Position numbers and translations under genes: made by a program | Shown here: piece by piece, positions 11,123 to 22,136 of the stretch | Position numbering within the stretch: position 1 is the stretch's first letter | Layout: each line of letters begins with the position of its first letter | The notes under the pieces: generated by a model | What the model saw: only the letters and a program-made list of their open reading frames with translations | Databases searched by the model: none | What the model was told of the DNA's origin: nothing | From: Exophiala sp. HKRS030 | Taxonomy: Eukaryota > Ascomycota > Eurotiomycetes > Chaetothyriales > Herpotrichiellaceae | Assembly (NCBI GenBank): GCA_023897205.1 | Contig: JAHWDD010000002.1 | Coordinates: forward strand, 6,262,001-6,326,000 | Direction: 5' to 3' | DNA: 64,000 bases

Positions 11123-13024
11123 TCAATACCAAGGAACATCACGCCTGTCAGGCAAGACCGTTGGGACAGGAGGCCGACTGGTGGTCCTTGGGAGCTCCGG
11201 CACGGGGAGGGTCGGCACACAAGCGCAAGCACTGCTGACGCGGGCGATGAGCGCGGCTTCTTCAGCCGAATCATCATCATCATCATCACTACTACTGCAC
11301 GCTTCGCTGGCATACTCGGGAATAACCTGCTCGTCGTCGATCTGTCGTGCCAAGAAGGCGTTACAGAATTCCTGACCCTCTTCGAGACGGCCCTCGATGC
11401 TGCTGGCGCGCAGGGACGTCAAGCAGCTGTCGACCTCGCACACGGCGGGTTTGGGGCACTCCTTGCTCGTCATCTTGACGACGAACGAGCCGCGCTCGAT
11501 CGTGTGTACGAAGATGAAGCCCGAGCGGAACTTGGCGTATGATGACCATGAGCCTAGGAAAGCCACTGTGCCGCCACCCTCGTTCTCGTCGTCTTCCGGG
11601 TAGATATCGAAGAAGCCGGCTTCGCAGATGCTGGCGCCGCTGGGGTCGCTGGTCACAGATCTGATGTCGAGCACGTTAAGTCCGTTGCCGTAGTTGGATT
11701 GGTATAGGTATCCGTCGACGACGTATTGGTTGTGGTCAATCGAGCGGGTTCTTCCTTTGTAGTTGCCTGAGTAATGTGGGTTTTCTAGGTCGCGGATGTC
11801 GAAGATATGAGTTGTTGGGAGACCTTGAGTCATTGGGCCAACGGTTGCATCACGCTCATCGAATTCGTCATCGAGGAAGATGTATTCCTGGTTTTGTTCG
11901 TCGTTGACCACACCTTGATGTACGTACTCTGCGCCGGGGAAACTGGTGATTGAGATAATGTTGGTCACGTTTCCGACTTTGTCCGTGACGTCGTAAATGG
12001 TGAGGGTATCCTCGTTGTAGCCGTAGCAGATATCACGACCCACATATCGTGTGTCTGGGCCACGATAAACCAAGCATTCTGCATCGTGGACGTATCCATC
12101 GCCGGCTGCGCAGCCTGGGCTGGTAGGATTGGCGGGATCGGTCATGTTGATGAAGATCAATCCACCACGGCAGGGTAGATCCCCTCTGACTCTGATAGTC
12201 TCGTTGCCACCAACTGAGCCAGCTGCGATAGCGTAGTTGAGTTCTTGGTTCACCACGATGTTGTGTGTTCTTCCAACAGGAAGTTCATCCCAGTGGCCAG
12301 TCAGATCATCCTGGGTGAAGTTGGTTGGATTTTCAGGATCGAGGTCGAGCAACTTCTTCATATCGAAAATCTGGACACCATGGTTGATAGCCTCAGATCC
12401 AATGACGGCGTAGTCTCGGAGCACGCGAATTTCCCGCCATCTCGAACCGATAGAATCATATTGAGGTAGACGACCGAGATACACCAACTTGCCCTCTTCA
12501 CTGATCTCTGCAAAAGCGGTACCGTCGAATTGGCCAATGGCAATAAACTCCCGTCCATCCTCAGAAGTCCATCCCCAAGATGATGAACCTTGACCAATGG
12601 CTTGGCTACCCAATTGTGCATGTGACAAGAAGTGGTATAAGTCAATCTAAGGAGGAAGGTTAGTCCATGCTAATACAGTCACTCAAGAACGGAGACCTTA
12701 CGTTATTGCACCTGAAGGTGTTGTTGGCGTCTCCAGGGATGGCGGCGGCGAATCCATTCTCACACGGAGTGTAGGAGAGCTCGGGATACCGTGCGCTATC
12801 CATTTCACCGGCAGCAATTTCAGCATCCCATTGTGCCTGGCAAAAATGTTAGCATAAAACCAAAGGCCAACCATCTGAAAGCTCAAGTCACATACCATCT
12901 TGATCTCCATGATGCGGGCATGCACAGCTCCAGAAGCATACTCCTCAGCAGTGCCCAAGGCAGCACCTCTGCTCATGCCCACCAGGGCGGAGCCGAGGAC
13001 CACTAGAGCGGTCGTGCGAACCAT
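11123..13024 (-). CDS. Secreted LVIVD-repeat (choice-of-anchor B / regulatory P domain type) protein
   Basis: Three exons on the minus strand, 13024-12896, 12836-12702 and 12646-11123, splice in phase to 595 residues. The N-terminus is a signal peptide (MVRTTALVVLGSALVGMSRG). After the splices the protein continues through TPCENGFAAAIPGD and FRCNN to DLYHFLSHAQLGS, then a series of LVIVD-like beta-propeller repeats (for example YAVIGSEAINHGVQIFDMKK, YVHDAECLVYRG, DHNQYVVDGYLYQSNYGNGL). This is the fungal family often called regulatory P domain-containing protein and related to bacterial choice-of-anchor B proteins. The C-terminal region is cysteine-containing with an acidic run (SSSDDDDDDS). 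Function unknown; secreted or wall-associated by inference. N-glycosylation sequons such as NPTNFT are present. Confidence 0.88.
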
Positions 13025-14361
13025 ATTGACAATGTCGTTCGAACCAACAGATTTCTATACCGTGGAGAAACGAGTGGTCGCCAGAGATTGACGAAGCTGT
13101 GATCGGTTGAGGACCATCTTCTGACGAAAGATCATCGGTCCCTATATACTCGTCAAGAGCTTTCCCTCATCTTTCTCGTGGAACGATACACGGCCGCCAG
13201 CCTCTGTGAACAACCCTCCCCGCAGATAGCATGGATTATGAATGGACATTGTATCAACTTTCCATCTAATTGGACAGAGTCAATATCTATCAACACTCGG
13301 ATACGCTTGACGTCGGAAGAGCGTGAACGAGGTTAGGACTGAATGCGGAAGGCAGCAAGATGTTAGATGCTTGGCCAATGGCACCCAAGAAATATTGCGG
13401 ATCTTGATCTGTCGAAACGCTGGGCCATCCGTGGCCATCCTGGGGCTTAGGTCGTATCCCATAGCCTTGTCTTGTTGAAGTCGCCCTTGGCTCCACGTGA
13501 TATGGGTGTATTTTCACTGCCAACACGTCCGGTGTGGCGATTATGAAAGGTCTTGGTTCTGGTCTTTTGGCATTTCTATCCATCTTTTACCTTGCAGATC
13601 TCATGTCTTGGAACCTTGGCTTTTACCTTCCTGCTTATCCGCGAACACAATACTGAACTTGGATATGCACCGGAATGTTTCGACGGTGTTCATTGAGATC
13701 AGACGTCATCAGGCAGATAATTCAAGATAAGATACCGCTGAGGATCCTACCTCTCCACAGTGGAATCGTGGACATGGAGGAGTCGTAGCTACCGGAGATG
13801 GGGGAGAATGCGGACGGTCACAAAGGTAGCTCTCAACATGCTTCTCGTCCTCACCATTGAAGTGCCTGGGTGCACTTTGTCTGTAGCTGTGAACAACAAG
13901 AAGGTCTCAGAGGAACAAGACACGGCCATGCTGTTGAATAAAAAGCTCTAGCTCTTGATGAAGAAACTGGAGGTGGGCAGTCCTCAAGACAACCTGCCGA
14001 GGTCCTTTGGAAGTGGGAGCAATACACGGTGGAGAGGCCAAGCGATCATCACTCCGTACGTTGACACTTGGCAGCTACTCCGCCACAAACTTGAATACTT
14101 TCCCATTGTGACGATGATCTTCCTATTACTTTCTGTGTTCTTGGGAACTGCTCGAAGTAGATGCTGACAGTAGACATATTCTGGCCTGGAGTACTATACT
14201 CAGTGCCCAGGGAGACCTCGAGAATGAACCACCGCATCATTTACTGGACACGTCTTGTCATCTTGAACAAGTTATAACAATGAAGCCATTAAATAATATA
14301 TACCCATTAAGAAGAATGAAATTCATGAAAAACCTCCTCACCACGTGAGGAAAACCCACTT
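13025..14361. other. Intergenic region, 1.3 kb
   Basis: Promoter side of the LVIVD-protein gene and terminator side of the Ntn-hydrolase gene. Several short open frames (60-97 codons) lack any family signal. AT-rich around 14275-14330. Confidence 0.5.
13143..13148 (-). promoter_or_regulatory. Candidate TATA element of the LVIVD-protein gene
   Basis: TATATA lies about 120 bases upstream of the start codon at 13024. Position and sequence suit a fungal TATA box; not tested otherwise. Confidence 0.35.
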
Positions 14362-15417
14362 TCACGTATCAACCTCCAGGAACTGGAAAGGTGGCGTCGC
14401 AACAAAGCTATGATCCATATTGCCCACTCTCGTCACCGAATTGACACCCTGCAACTCGAGCAACTTCGAGACACCGCCTTGAGAAAGCTGCATGTTCGCA
14501 AGGTCGATCCAGAGGAACATGGGTGCCAAGGCGCTTTCCCAATAATATCGTAGTGCTTGGGTATCGGCATAAGTGCGCCACAACGTCGATGCAACATTGG
14601 GCTGCCCGGGGACCGAAGGGGAGAATGGAACGCTGACGGCTCGGATCATGGCCGCTGTCACGGCGATAGACTCCTCCTGTGTATTCGCCGAAGATGTCAC
14701 GTTGTAGTAGTAAGATAGTCGGGCAAAGCGGTCGGCTGCTCGCCTTGTTCCCGGAAGTGAGTCGTTTCCGATTGGCAACCAGTACTGCTCGATGGCGAGT
14801 TGTTGTTGGTATGGTGGTGAGTTGGTCATGACGGGGTATTGTTTGCCATGGTGAACAGTCAAGATCCCATCGAGATACTCCATGATCAGGTTGTCGCCGC
14901 TAGGATCGGTGAGACTGACGTGTCCAACTGATGGTGTGCCAGGAATTAGTTCTGCCGTTGCGACCTGGAATTTTGGCTTGCCATCCGCAGTGTACAGATC
15001 CTTAGCAGCCTCATCGACCGTGGCATAGTTGTCGAGGAAGTATTGAAGCCAAGCACCAACCGAGAGGCCTGGGATTGATGGGTCCCGTTTCCCGTAATTG
15101 CTATCCGACAGGTAGAGAAAGTTGCCAGATAGACCTTTGGAGTTGATTCCGTCAACTGTGGCGGCATAGTACATGGCAGTCACGACAGATCCATATTTGG
15201 ACGTCCAAGTGAGTGAATTGGACCCAGCAGCGCCATTTCTGTTCATGCCTGCGGGAAATGACCAGATGCTTGCGTTGGTGGCAATGAACCAATCCATTGA
15301 TCGACCAACAACAATACGATCACCGCCACCAGGACCACTGTCGTATGCCACCCTTGAGCATGCCCATGTCTGCACGCAAAGACAAAATAGTCCGAATAAG
15401 AGGTTTCCGAAGAGCAT
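14362..15417 (-). CDS. Secreted linear-amide C-N hydrolase (choloylglycine hydrolase family)
   Basis: Single exon. I start at the ATG at 15417 because it gives a compact signal peptide (MLFGNLLFGLFCLCVQTWA) ending just before the cysteine expected to be the N-terminal nucleophile; an in-frame ATG at 15540 would add 41 hydrophobic residues. The mature start CSRVAYDSGPGGGDRIVVG followed by RSMDW matches the Ntn-hydrolase family of penicillin V acylase and bile-salt hydrolase, as do GLSGNFLYL and the DPSGDNLIMEYLDG segment with VMTNSP. The family cleaves linear amide bonds; fungal substrates are mostly unknown. About 351 residues, normal for the family. Secretion is inferred from the signal peptide. 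Confidence 0.85.
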   Translation of the reverse strand: MLFGNLLFGLFCLCVQTWACSRVAYDSGPGGGDRIVVGRSMDWFIATNASIWSFPAGMNRNGAAGSNSLTWTSKYGSVVTAMYYAATVDGINSKGLSGNFLYLSDSNYGKRDPSIPGLSVGAWLQYFLDNYATVDEAAKDLYTADGKPKFQVATAELIPGTPSVGHVSLTDPSGDNLIMEYLDGILTVHHGKQYPVMTNSPPYQQQLAIEQYWLPIGNDSLPGTRRAADRFARLSYYYNVTSSANTQEESIAVTAAMIRAVSVPFSPSVPGQPNVASTLWRTYADTQALRYYWESALAPMFLWIDLANMQLSQGGVSKLLELQGVNSVTRVGNMDHSFVATPPFQFLEVDT

Positions 15418-17023
15418 GGCTGGTAAAATGCAGCAAATCAACAGAGGAACGAGCGTCAGGATCAAACAAAGCGATTGTAGATATGGGCCGTGGGAGAGGA
15501 GAGATGGGCATGATCTTGCCTTGATATAGCCAGATTCCAATGCAGGTGGTCTTGTTGTTCCATGTCAACAAAGCGCTGGTCTCACCCTCCATGCCGTTCA
15601 GGTAGTCCAGTAGCGAAGACCATGGCAAACCTACTCAACGACTGGCATTCGACCGTGGGGAGATGGGCAATGTTTACCTCCTGCTGTGAAGAAGCTGACT
15701 TTTTTATGGCCAAAGGTAGGTCTATCGTCGAGGTGAACCTTTGCCAAGCTGCACAAAATACTGCTCAAGTGCAGCAATCTGATCAATGCTGCTCGTGTAA
15801 CCTAGGAAAGAAAAGTATACCTGGTGAATCTGGGTTTCTCAAAGGTATCAAATGAGTGGTAAGCATGATTGGATTTCGCGATACTCAGGTAGGGAAATGA
15901 AAATGTCCATGCGAAAAAAGAGGCTGTCGAAACACGAACTGTCATGCAGCACGGACGGCTCGGTTCGTCCACAAACCAAAGAGCAGTGGCCCAATGAATG
16001 CGTTGTCTAGATGCCATGTCATCTATCCGTGCGGAAAGTCTACTAAGACGATTGGTTTCGATGCGACGAAGATCTTGAGAGAAAGTTTGAGTTCATTATT
16101 GGTCTGAACGCTATGATCGTGCTGTCGTGTTTGGGGGAGCAACCGAACCACGTTTGTTCTTAACTCGGGCTAGATCCCTGATGGAGAGAGTTCGTGACAT
16201 GTTCTGACGCAAATCAGTGGAGATTTCGCTACTCCAGCTCTTCATGTTCAGTATATTTGAGGCTGATGAGGTTGGCTGTGGGGAAGAAGTGTTGTCAACA
16301 TGCTCTATTGGCAAATCCGACTAGTTGGACGCCCACGTGATCCGCTGCGCCAGACAATACCATGCCATATACCCAAGGAACCCTTTTCATCCCTTCGATG
16401 AAGGGAAAGGACTATAGTAGCTTACAAGCGCTAAAGGTCAAATTGCAATTAAATCCACTCAGCCTGCGGTATTTTTGTGTCTTCCCTGCTTTATAATACA
16501 GATGGAAGCTGATCGGCCTTGCAGAAATATCCCCAGGATGTGATGGGGCGGTGTCGAAAGTGGTATGAGAAGCAAACAAACGCTCTGGCGGGTGTCAGCA
16601 AGCTCGCCTCATGTTCAAGGCCTGAGGGACGGCATGCAGCTGTCCCGTCCTCAAAGGTTTCCACACTTCTCTCAGAAGCTGTCGTACACTAGTCGGCACA
16701 CCGCAGGAGATATGCCGTGATCTCGCATGATCGATCGATTCAACTCAGCGCGGACAGCCAAAACGATCTTTGGTCCGCTACACGAGTGGTCTTGGAGTCG
16801 TCTATCAGCTGTTCCTTGTTAGCTATCCCCGAATAGTATCCATCGACCGTGGCGGTACGCTGCCGAGCTATATCGATCCGGGAGAGCGGTGGGTGACGAT
16901 CATATAGTCGTTTTGATCAACAGATCCTGGAGTATAAGAGCCAAATCAATTCACTAGAACGGACGAATTTTTCCCCAATCAATGACCGTTGCATCCGTTC
17001 GACCTTAACCAGATGTCTGAGTC
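15418..17023. other. Intergenic region, 1.6 kb
   Basis: No supported gene. It holds the promoter of the Ntn-hydrolase gene on its left and the 3' end of the retropepsin-like gene on its right. Short open frames in all directions have no recognisable features. Confidence 0.5.
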
Positions 17024-18423
17024 CTAGCTGCCCGAGTCATGGCTAACATCCGAATCCGAATCATCAGACGCCGCATCCGAGAGAGGTGCGCTCTGTGTCT
17101 TCTTCGTGGTCATGGAGAATGTGCTCAAATGAACGGTTGAGGCAGTAACAGGACCAACCGCGCGTGGGCCGCCATGATCATCAAATGAATGGGCATCGTC
17201 TCGATAGCCGTTGTTCCATGCTTCTCGGCGTTCGTGCTCCAGCTTCATCGCACTGTGCTGATATGAGGGTGATAGGCGGCTGATATAATGATCATTTGTT
17301 TCTCGTCGAATGGCTTCTTCCATGATGTCAGCATCGTTGTTGCCTCCAAGATCTGCGGTTTTGTTAGCATTTGGTCAGAAATGCCTGTTTCATTTCCGAA
17401 GGCAGTCAAACTCGGGTTTCAAAACCTACTCGGTTTGGGCGCGAACGCCAGCATCAGCAGGCTAGGTTTGAACGAAATGCCAGTTCTCATACAAGTTGGT
17501 CGTTCGTCTCGAAAGCAGTTCGCGTATCTGAAATAGACCCCAGAACCATACAAGAATTCCTGCCCAAGCACCACATCGCAGGGTAGATCATCCACGACAA
17601 CGAATTCCGCGCGCCATCTGTCTCGTTCATCGCCATACTGCCAGGTGAGGACCACGGTTTTCTTGATCGGCAAAAGTGTTCCGTCGATTAATTTCAATGA
17701 GTGAGGTTCGGTAGGACGCCGTAAGTCGTGCTTGGAGCAATGCTCGTCGACGAAATCCTCAGAGACCAAGTTGACCTCACAGCCGGTAGCGGCCACTGCG
17801 TAAATTGGAGTTCCATTCAACCGGCCAGCAACGCTATCCCGGACGTCGCCCAACATGTTTACGCACGAGTAATCTTCGGGCTCAGTCGAGATAGTCCGTA
17901 CCCGATGCCAGTTGATGTCCAATGTGTTCGACTCATCCAGCAAATCATTACCTAGGATTAGTGGTCGACTAGGAGATTTCAGCACGAGAAAGTCGAGCAA
18001 TGTCTTGCTAGCACTTTCTCCTCTGAAGGTCCATTCTCCTTTCGTGATACCAATAGGTTTGGCCGTTTCGCCGTTCGGTAACACATATTTGTTTGTAGCC
18101 TTGGTAGGCTGGATGCGTAAGTGATACTTTTCGGCCAGCTCGGCCGAGATCACATTTTTGGAGGTCTCCGAAGCCAGGGTGGCAAAGGCATCGTGCCCGT
18201 TGACAGTCCCGTGGAGACCATGGACAACACTGAATGGCTTGGGATAGTCGAGCTTCTTGCCTCTCGGGTTGAACAATCGACGTAAAGCTGTTTCGGCCAC
18301 TTTCAGCCTCGAGACTGGTCGTGCTTTGGCATTCCGCGATGCCAATGTTGAGAAGCCGGCACAAGAATTGATTGGAGAGAGGATTCTTATATGGAGTCGG
18401 CGTAAGGCAAGATCGCTGCGCAT
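17024..18423 (-). CDS. Protein with two tandem, catalytically degenerate retropepsin-like domains
   Basis: Two exons, 18423-17430 and 17352-17024, join in phase (one base plus two) to 440 residues. Residues about 70-165 and 200-300 form two copies of a retropepsin-like fold. Each has the N-terminal active-site loop position (ending NVIS and NLVS) and the psi-loop near its end (PLILGNDLL and DVVLGQEFL). In both copies the catalytic Asp-Thr-Gly is changed: Ala84-Ser85-Glu86 in the first, Ala212-Thr213-Gly214 in the second. The tail, encoded by exon 2, is polar and acidic (SDDSDSDVSHDSGS region) and probably disordered. No reverse transcriptase, integrase or repeats flank it, so it looks like a domesticated cellular gene rather than a live retroelement. 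The arginine-rich N-terminus could be a targeting peptide. Function unknown; a scaffold or binding role is possible. Confidence 0.72.
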
Positions 18424-18848
18424 TGCGGCTATACGAACATTGAAAGAAGCGTCGACTATGGATCAATTTGAGGAATATCAACAGATTGCGTCTGTTCTGA
18501 ACTCGTTCCTCGCAACTCTCAGCCTGGGGAAATTCAGTGTCAACCCCGAAGGCCCCTGGTGCGCGGCTTGATGCTAGCCAGTCCACGGTGGGCGGTGGCC
18601 ATGTACAGAAATGCGGCTGGTAGGGGTAAGCTGCGGCCAATCGTGTGCCATTTTTCGATAGCCTAGTGGAAGCCTTGTCGGACGTGGCGCCAACAGCTGT
18701 AACAACGAACACGAGCCTTTGGGGGTAGTTTGTGATTAACCAGGGAGCACAAGCATGGTCGTTCTCAGAGCCTCGATCCCTTTCGTGTACGAAACCTACA
18801 GTTGAATTGCTACAACAATCCAGACACAACTTGACGGTGATTTCGATC
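18424..18848. other. Divergent intergenic region shared by two genes
   Basis: About 425 bases between the minus-strand retropepsin-like gene and the plus-strand DUF6594 gene, hence a likely bidirectional promoter. If the upstream in-frame ATG at 18732 is used by the DUF6594 gene, the shared region shrinks to about 310 bases. Confidence 0.5.
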
Positions 18849-19973
18849 ATGACTTCACAGATGATGGACCAGTGTGAAACGGGGAACAGTCAGACCCAGG
18901 AGCCAGTAGGCAAAGAATACTTGGCAGGCTATGCAGAGCTTTCCGCGTATATGTCTGTAGATGCAGACTGCCAGATCTATCGGCGTTTTGACCGTCTGGC
19001 GGCAAGAAATTTGCTGTACATGCAAAGCGAGCTGGCACTATTAGAGCAATGGTTCGATGAATTTGATGCGGAGGAACTGGAGAGGAAATCCAAGGGCTCA
19101 GTCGATGAGAAGGTTGCAATCGTGATGCGCAATGCAAGCTGGAATGTATCTGTGGCACTGGCGGAAGCTGGAAAGAGACCAACTGCCAGTCAGGAAGAGA
19201 AACGAGAGGCGGAGAAAATGCAAAAGATCGAGAGACTGAAAGTGGTGACTGCTCAATATCGTTATGTTCATCTCCTCCCGTGCCAGAATGGCTGGATATT
19301 GACTGCTCGTTCAGAAGAAGCGTTGATCAGGCAGAGTAGTTGCCTGGCGATTGGTCGACCGGGCAAGCGCTCGTTGAGAGAATTTCGAAGATGGCTGACG
19401 ATGAAGAAAGGTGCTCTCACAGGATCTCAAGATCAGCGGATGTTGGATCTGGAGGAAGAACTTGTCTGCTTGAAACCCAAATCTGAACGAGATCGTCTTT
19501 CTGCCTTCCTCCGAGACAACATGGGGTTTGCCTTTGGCTATTTTCATGCGGTGATATGGTCCCCATCCTCCCTGTACGTGGACGTTCAATTGACCATGAC
19601 CATGCGCAGAGACATCAAAACTATCCGCGCTCCTGGGGCACGATATACAAGTTCAGAGAAGAAGAGGTCGAGAGACTGAGTGCCCTCATCAGTGTGCTGA
19701 TGGCTGCCGCACTTCTGGTCGTGTCGATAGTCACACTCCACTTTGTGGCACGGCCCGCTATAAAATTGGGTCTGGTCGCCGTTTTTGTCTTTCTCTTCGG
19801 GATAACAGTAGGATTATTGTCGAGCTGTAGAAGGACCGAACTCTTCGCGGCGACAGCAGGGTACAGTTTTCTTTACCGTTACCGTCATATGGGGATCAAT
19901 GTGGCTGACCTTGGTTAGGTATGCCGCAGTCTTGGTTGTTTTCATCAGTGGTGATTTCACAAGGCGGGGATGA
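18849..19973 (+). CDS. DUF6594-family membrane protein
   Basis: Three exons, 18849-19550, 19610-19860 and 19919-19973, splice in phase. Starting at 18849 gives 335 residues; an in-frame ATG at 18732 would add 39 that look like leader read-through. The N-terminal region has the family pattern YAELSAYMSVDADCQIYRRF then LAARNLLYMQSELALLEQWF, followed by an RLKVVTAQY helix region. After the first splice the frame reads RHQNYPRSWGTIYKFREEEV, then three hydrophobic segments (LISVLMAAALLVVSIVTL; a second rich in VAVFVFLF; and a third that reads FAATAGYAAVLVVFISGDF across the last splice). This architecture, an N-terminal helical domain plus three C-terminal transmembrane helices, is typical of this large filamentous-fungal family of unknown function. 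It lies head to head with the retropepsin-like gene. Confidence 0.85.
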
Positions 19974-20341
19974 CGAGCGAGGTGGGTTTTCGTCGTTTTT
20001 CTGTCTGCTGAGGATGATCTGCATACAGCCTACGAGAGATTGACCCAGACGCGTTAGGCCATCGAGCCCAAAGGTAGTAAAGACGGTGAGATGGAGTCTT
20101 GGTAAATCAGGATATTGCTTTGGGAACGGAATGGCTCGTGAGGACGGCACGCGTGCACGCGTGCACGGAGCTGGTTTGAGTGTCTTTTTGACCAGAAACT
20201 GTTGTGAGAAGAAAGACAAATGTATATAATGACTAGGTAAAAGTCTACCAGAAATGCCGACATCTTGGAACGCCATCGCTAAACGTCAAACGTACTCAAT
20301 CCCGTAGACGATGAACCACCTCGACTATTATACTACCAATA
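19974..20341. other. Convergent intergenic spacer
   Basis: Between the 3' ends of the DUF6594 gene and the ADCK1-type kinase gene. Its only notable content is the perfect GC-rich palindrome listed separately. Confidence 0.55.
20147..20164. repeat. 18-base perfect palindrome with two ACGCGT boxes
   Basis: The sequence GCACGCGTGCACGCGTGC equals its own reverse complement and contains ACGCGT twice, spaced by two bases. ACGCGT is the core of the MCB box bound by MBF in yeasts, but this copy sits between two convergent 3' ends, so a terminator, hairpin or chance origin is as likely as a regulatory role. Confidence 0.6.
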
Positions 20342-22136
20342 CTATGTATCCAAGTGAAGATGCCTCCGAACGGACAGATATCTTTCATATCCGAACAACT
20401 TCAACTCGATGCGGACAAAGCTCAACCAGGCTCTGAACAAATCGAAGAGATTTTTCGGGTTGAGGATACTTCCTTGTGCCCTGATCTTGTCCCTCTGACC
20501 TTCCCAGACCGTCAGACTAGCATATCGGGCCAGAATCAACATGGGACGCATAGGCTGAGTTGACCCAAGTGACTCATCGAGACTTCTGGTCAAATCATTG
20601 GTCTTGAGGATGAGGAGGATGATGCGCGGTACATCACCCAGCAACTGGACGAGCTGCTGTAATAGATCTTCCCGAAGACCTGGTTGATATCTTCTTTCTC
20701 CTTGGAGTCACGGATCGATGTGGTAAGTTCTTTCCTGGTCAGGACCCGATAGTCACGGCCGGTGATGGCCGAGGCGAACAATGGAAATTGCTCATCTGTG
20801 ATTCCCGCCACTTCGTACGAGTACTTGCGCATGCGCTTCTCATCGGCGTCGATGACTGCGAGCCACAGGTTAGCATAGTCTCTCCGTAATTTGTCGTCGA
20901 TCATTCGATATAAGCCATGGTCGTAGAGAATGATGTCGAAATTATATGGATACCGTCTGTTCGGATTGTGACGAACGGCAATATTGCCTCCATGAGGATC
21001 ACAATGAAGCGGCGCACCACTCCGAAAGATCATCGTGTTGAATATCCGGGCAAGTGTTGCCGATACCTCGTCGCGGGATATACAGTGTTTATCGAAATAC
21101 TCGAGATTATCCACCCTCGAACCTGTGACATAGTCCATGACCAGAATGCGTCGACTAGCCGAGATGACTTTTGGGATGATGAGAGGAAATGAAGTGTTCT
21201 TTTGAAAGTATTCTCGTGCTTGACTCGCGTTGTGGCCTTCGAGCGCAAAGTCCAACTCTTGCGGCAAAGAGAAATCCATCTCATTGCTCAGCCACTCCAT
21301 GTCGTAATCGGGGAATGCTTTCTTTAGAGTCTTGAAGGTAAATCTGGTCAATGCCAGATCCAAAGGTACCCACTCTTCTAGACTGGGATGTTGAACCTTG
21401 ACGGCAACTTTCTGATCAGTGCCTCTCAAGATGGCGGTATGAACCTGGGCCAGACTGGCAGCACCTATAGGCTCACGGGAGAAATCATCAAACGAATCCT
21501 CTATCCGATGACCAGTGTCCTTCAAGAACATCTCTTCAATGGAATCGTATGATGACACAGGACATTTATCCTGCAGCGGGATGAAGGTCTCGGTCCATTC
21601 TGTCGGCAATAAATATCCCATAGAGGACAAGTGCTGTCCTAATTTGATAAAGATTGAACCATTCTTTTCGAGGACCTTCAGTGTCCGATCCGCACACCGT
21701 TTATGACATGCCTTCAAAATGCGGGTCTCTTCTTCGGGATCATCGAGGGTTTGTTTCAATGTGACTCGATAACTGCAAGGAAAGCGTCAGTAAACGCAAC
21801 GTCGAGAGCGACACAAAGCAGAGGAACATACTCATTGATATTGACGGCCAGCGCAGTAACGACTCTGCCGGTCCTCTCGGCAGCCCGCCATCCATGTTTG
21901 ATATCATCGCCAAAGAACAACAGAGATGCACCAACTCCCGATCCTGCAGCTGCCCAATACACCGTCCTTCTGGGGCGAACGACCCTCACCGGTCGAGCAC
22001 TTGAGGTAAAAGCACGACGAACATGCTCATATGGATTGGATCGAGGGAATGACGAGGAGGGAGTCTTGCAACGAGAACAAGTCCATGCGGTGGCGTGGCC
22101 TCGGGCGAGGGATGCTGGGCCGGAAGTGGGTCGCAT
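20342..22136 (-). CDS. MCP2: ABC1/ADCK1-type atypical kinase, mitochondrial, with an apparent 1-base frameshift
   Basis: Exon 1 is 22136-21832 and exon 2 is 21772-20342, with an intron of 59 bases between them. The N-terminus is a basic, alanine-rich presequence followed by one hydrophobic segment (TVYWAAAGSGVGASLLFFG). The kinase-like domain has the family marks: FIKLGQ (KxGQ motif), the alanine-rich loop EPIGAASLAQVH, the catalytic loop HCDPHGGNIAV and the metal site IILYDHGLY. Near 20668 the frame must gain one base: in the printed frame the protein ends in a serine-rich nonsense tail at 20590, while the next frame continues as DLLQQLVQLLGDVPR and LLILKTNDLTRSLDESLG to a stop at 20342, exactly the conserved C-terminus of ADCK1. 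With the extra base the total is 578 residues. The yeast relative is Mcp2/Cqd2, linked to mitochondrial lipid and coenzyme Q distribution. A 23-base intron would also repair the frame but is too short to be normal. Confidence 0.87.

Noticed and set aside
17024..18423. Active retrotransposon or viral-like element
   Set aside because: There is no reverse transcriptase, integrase, gag or LTR around the retropepsin-like gene, and both domains lack the catalytic aspartate.
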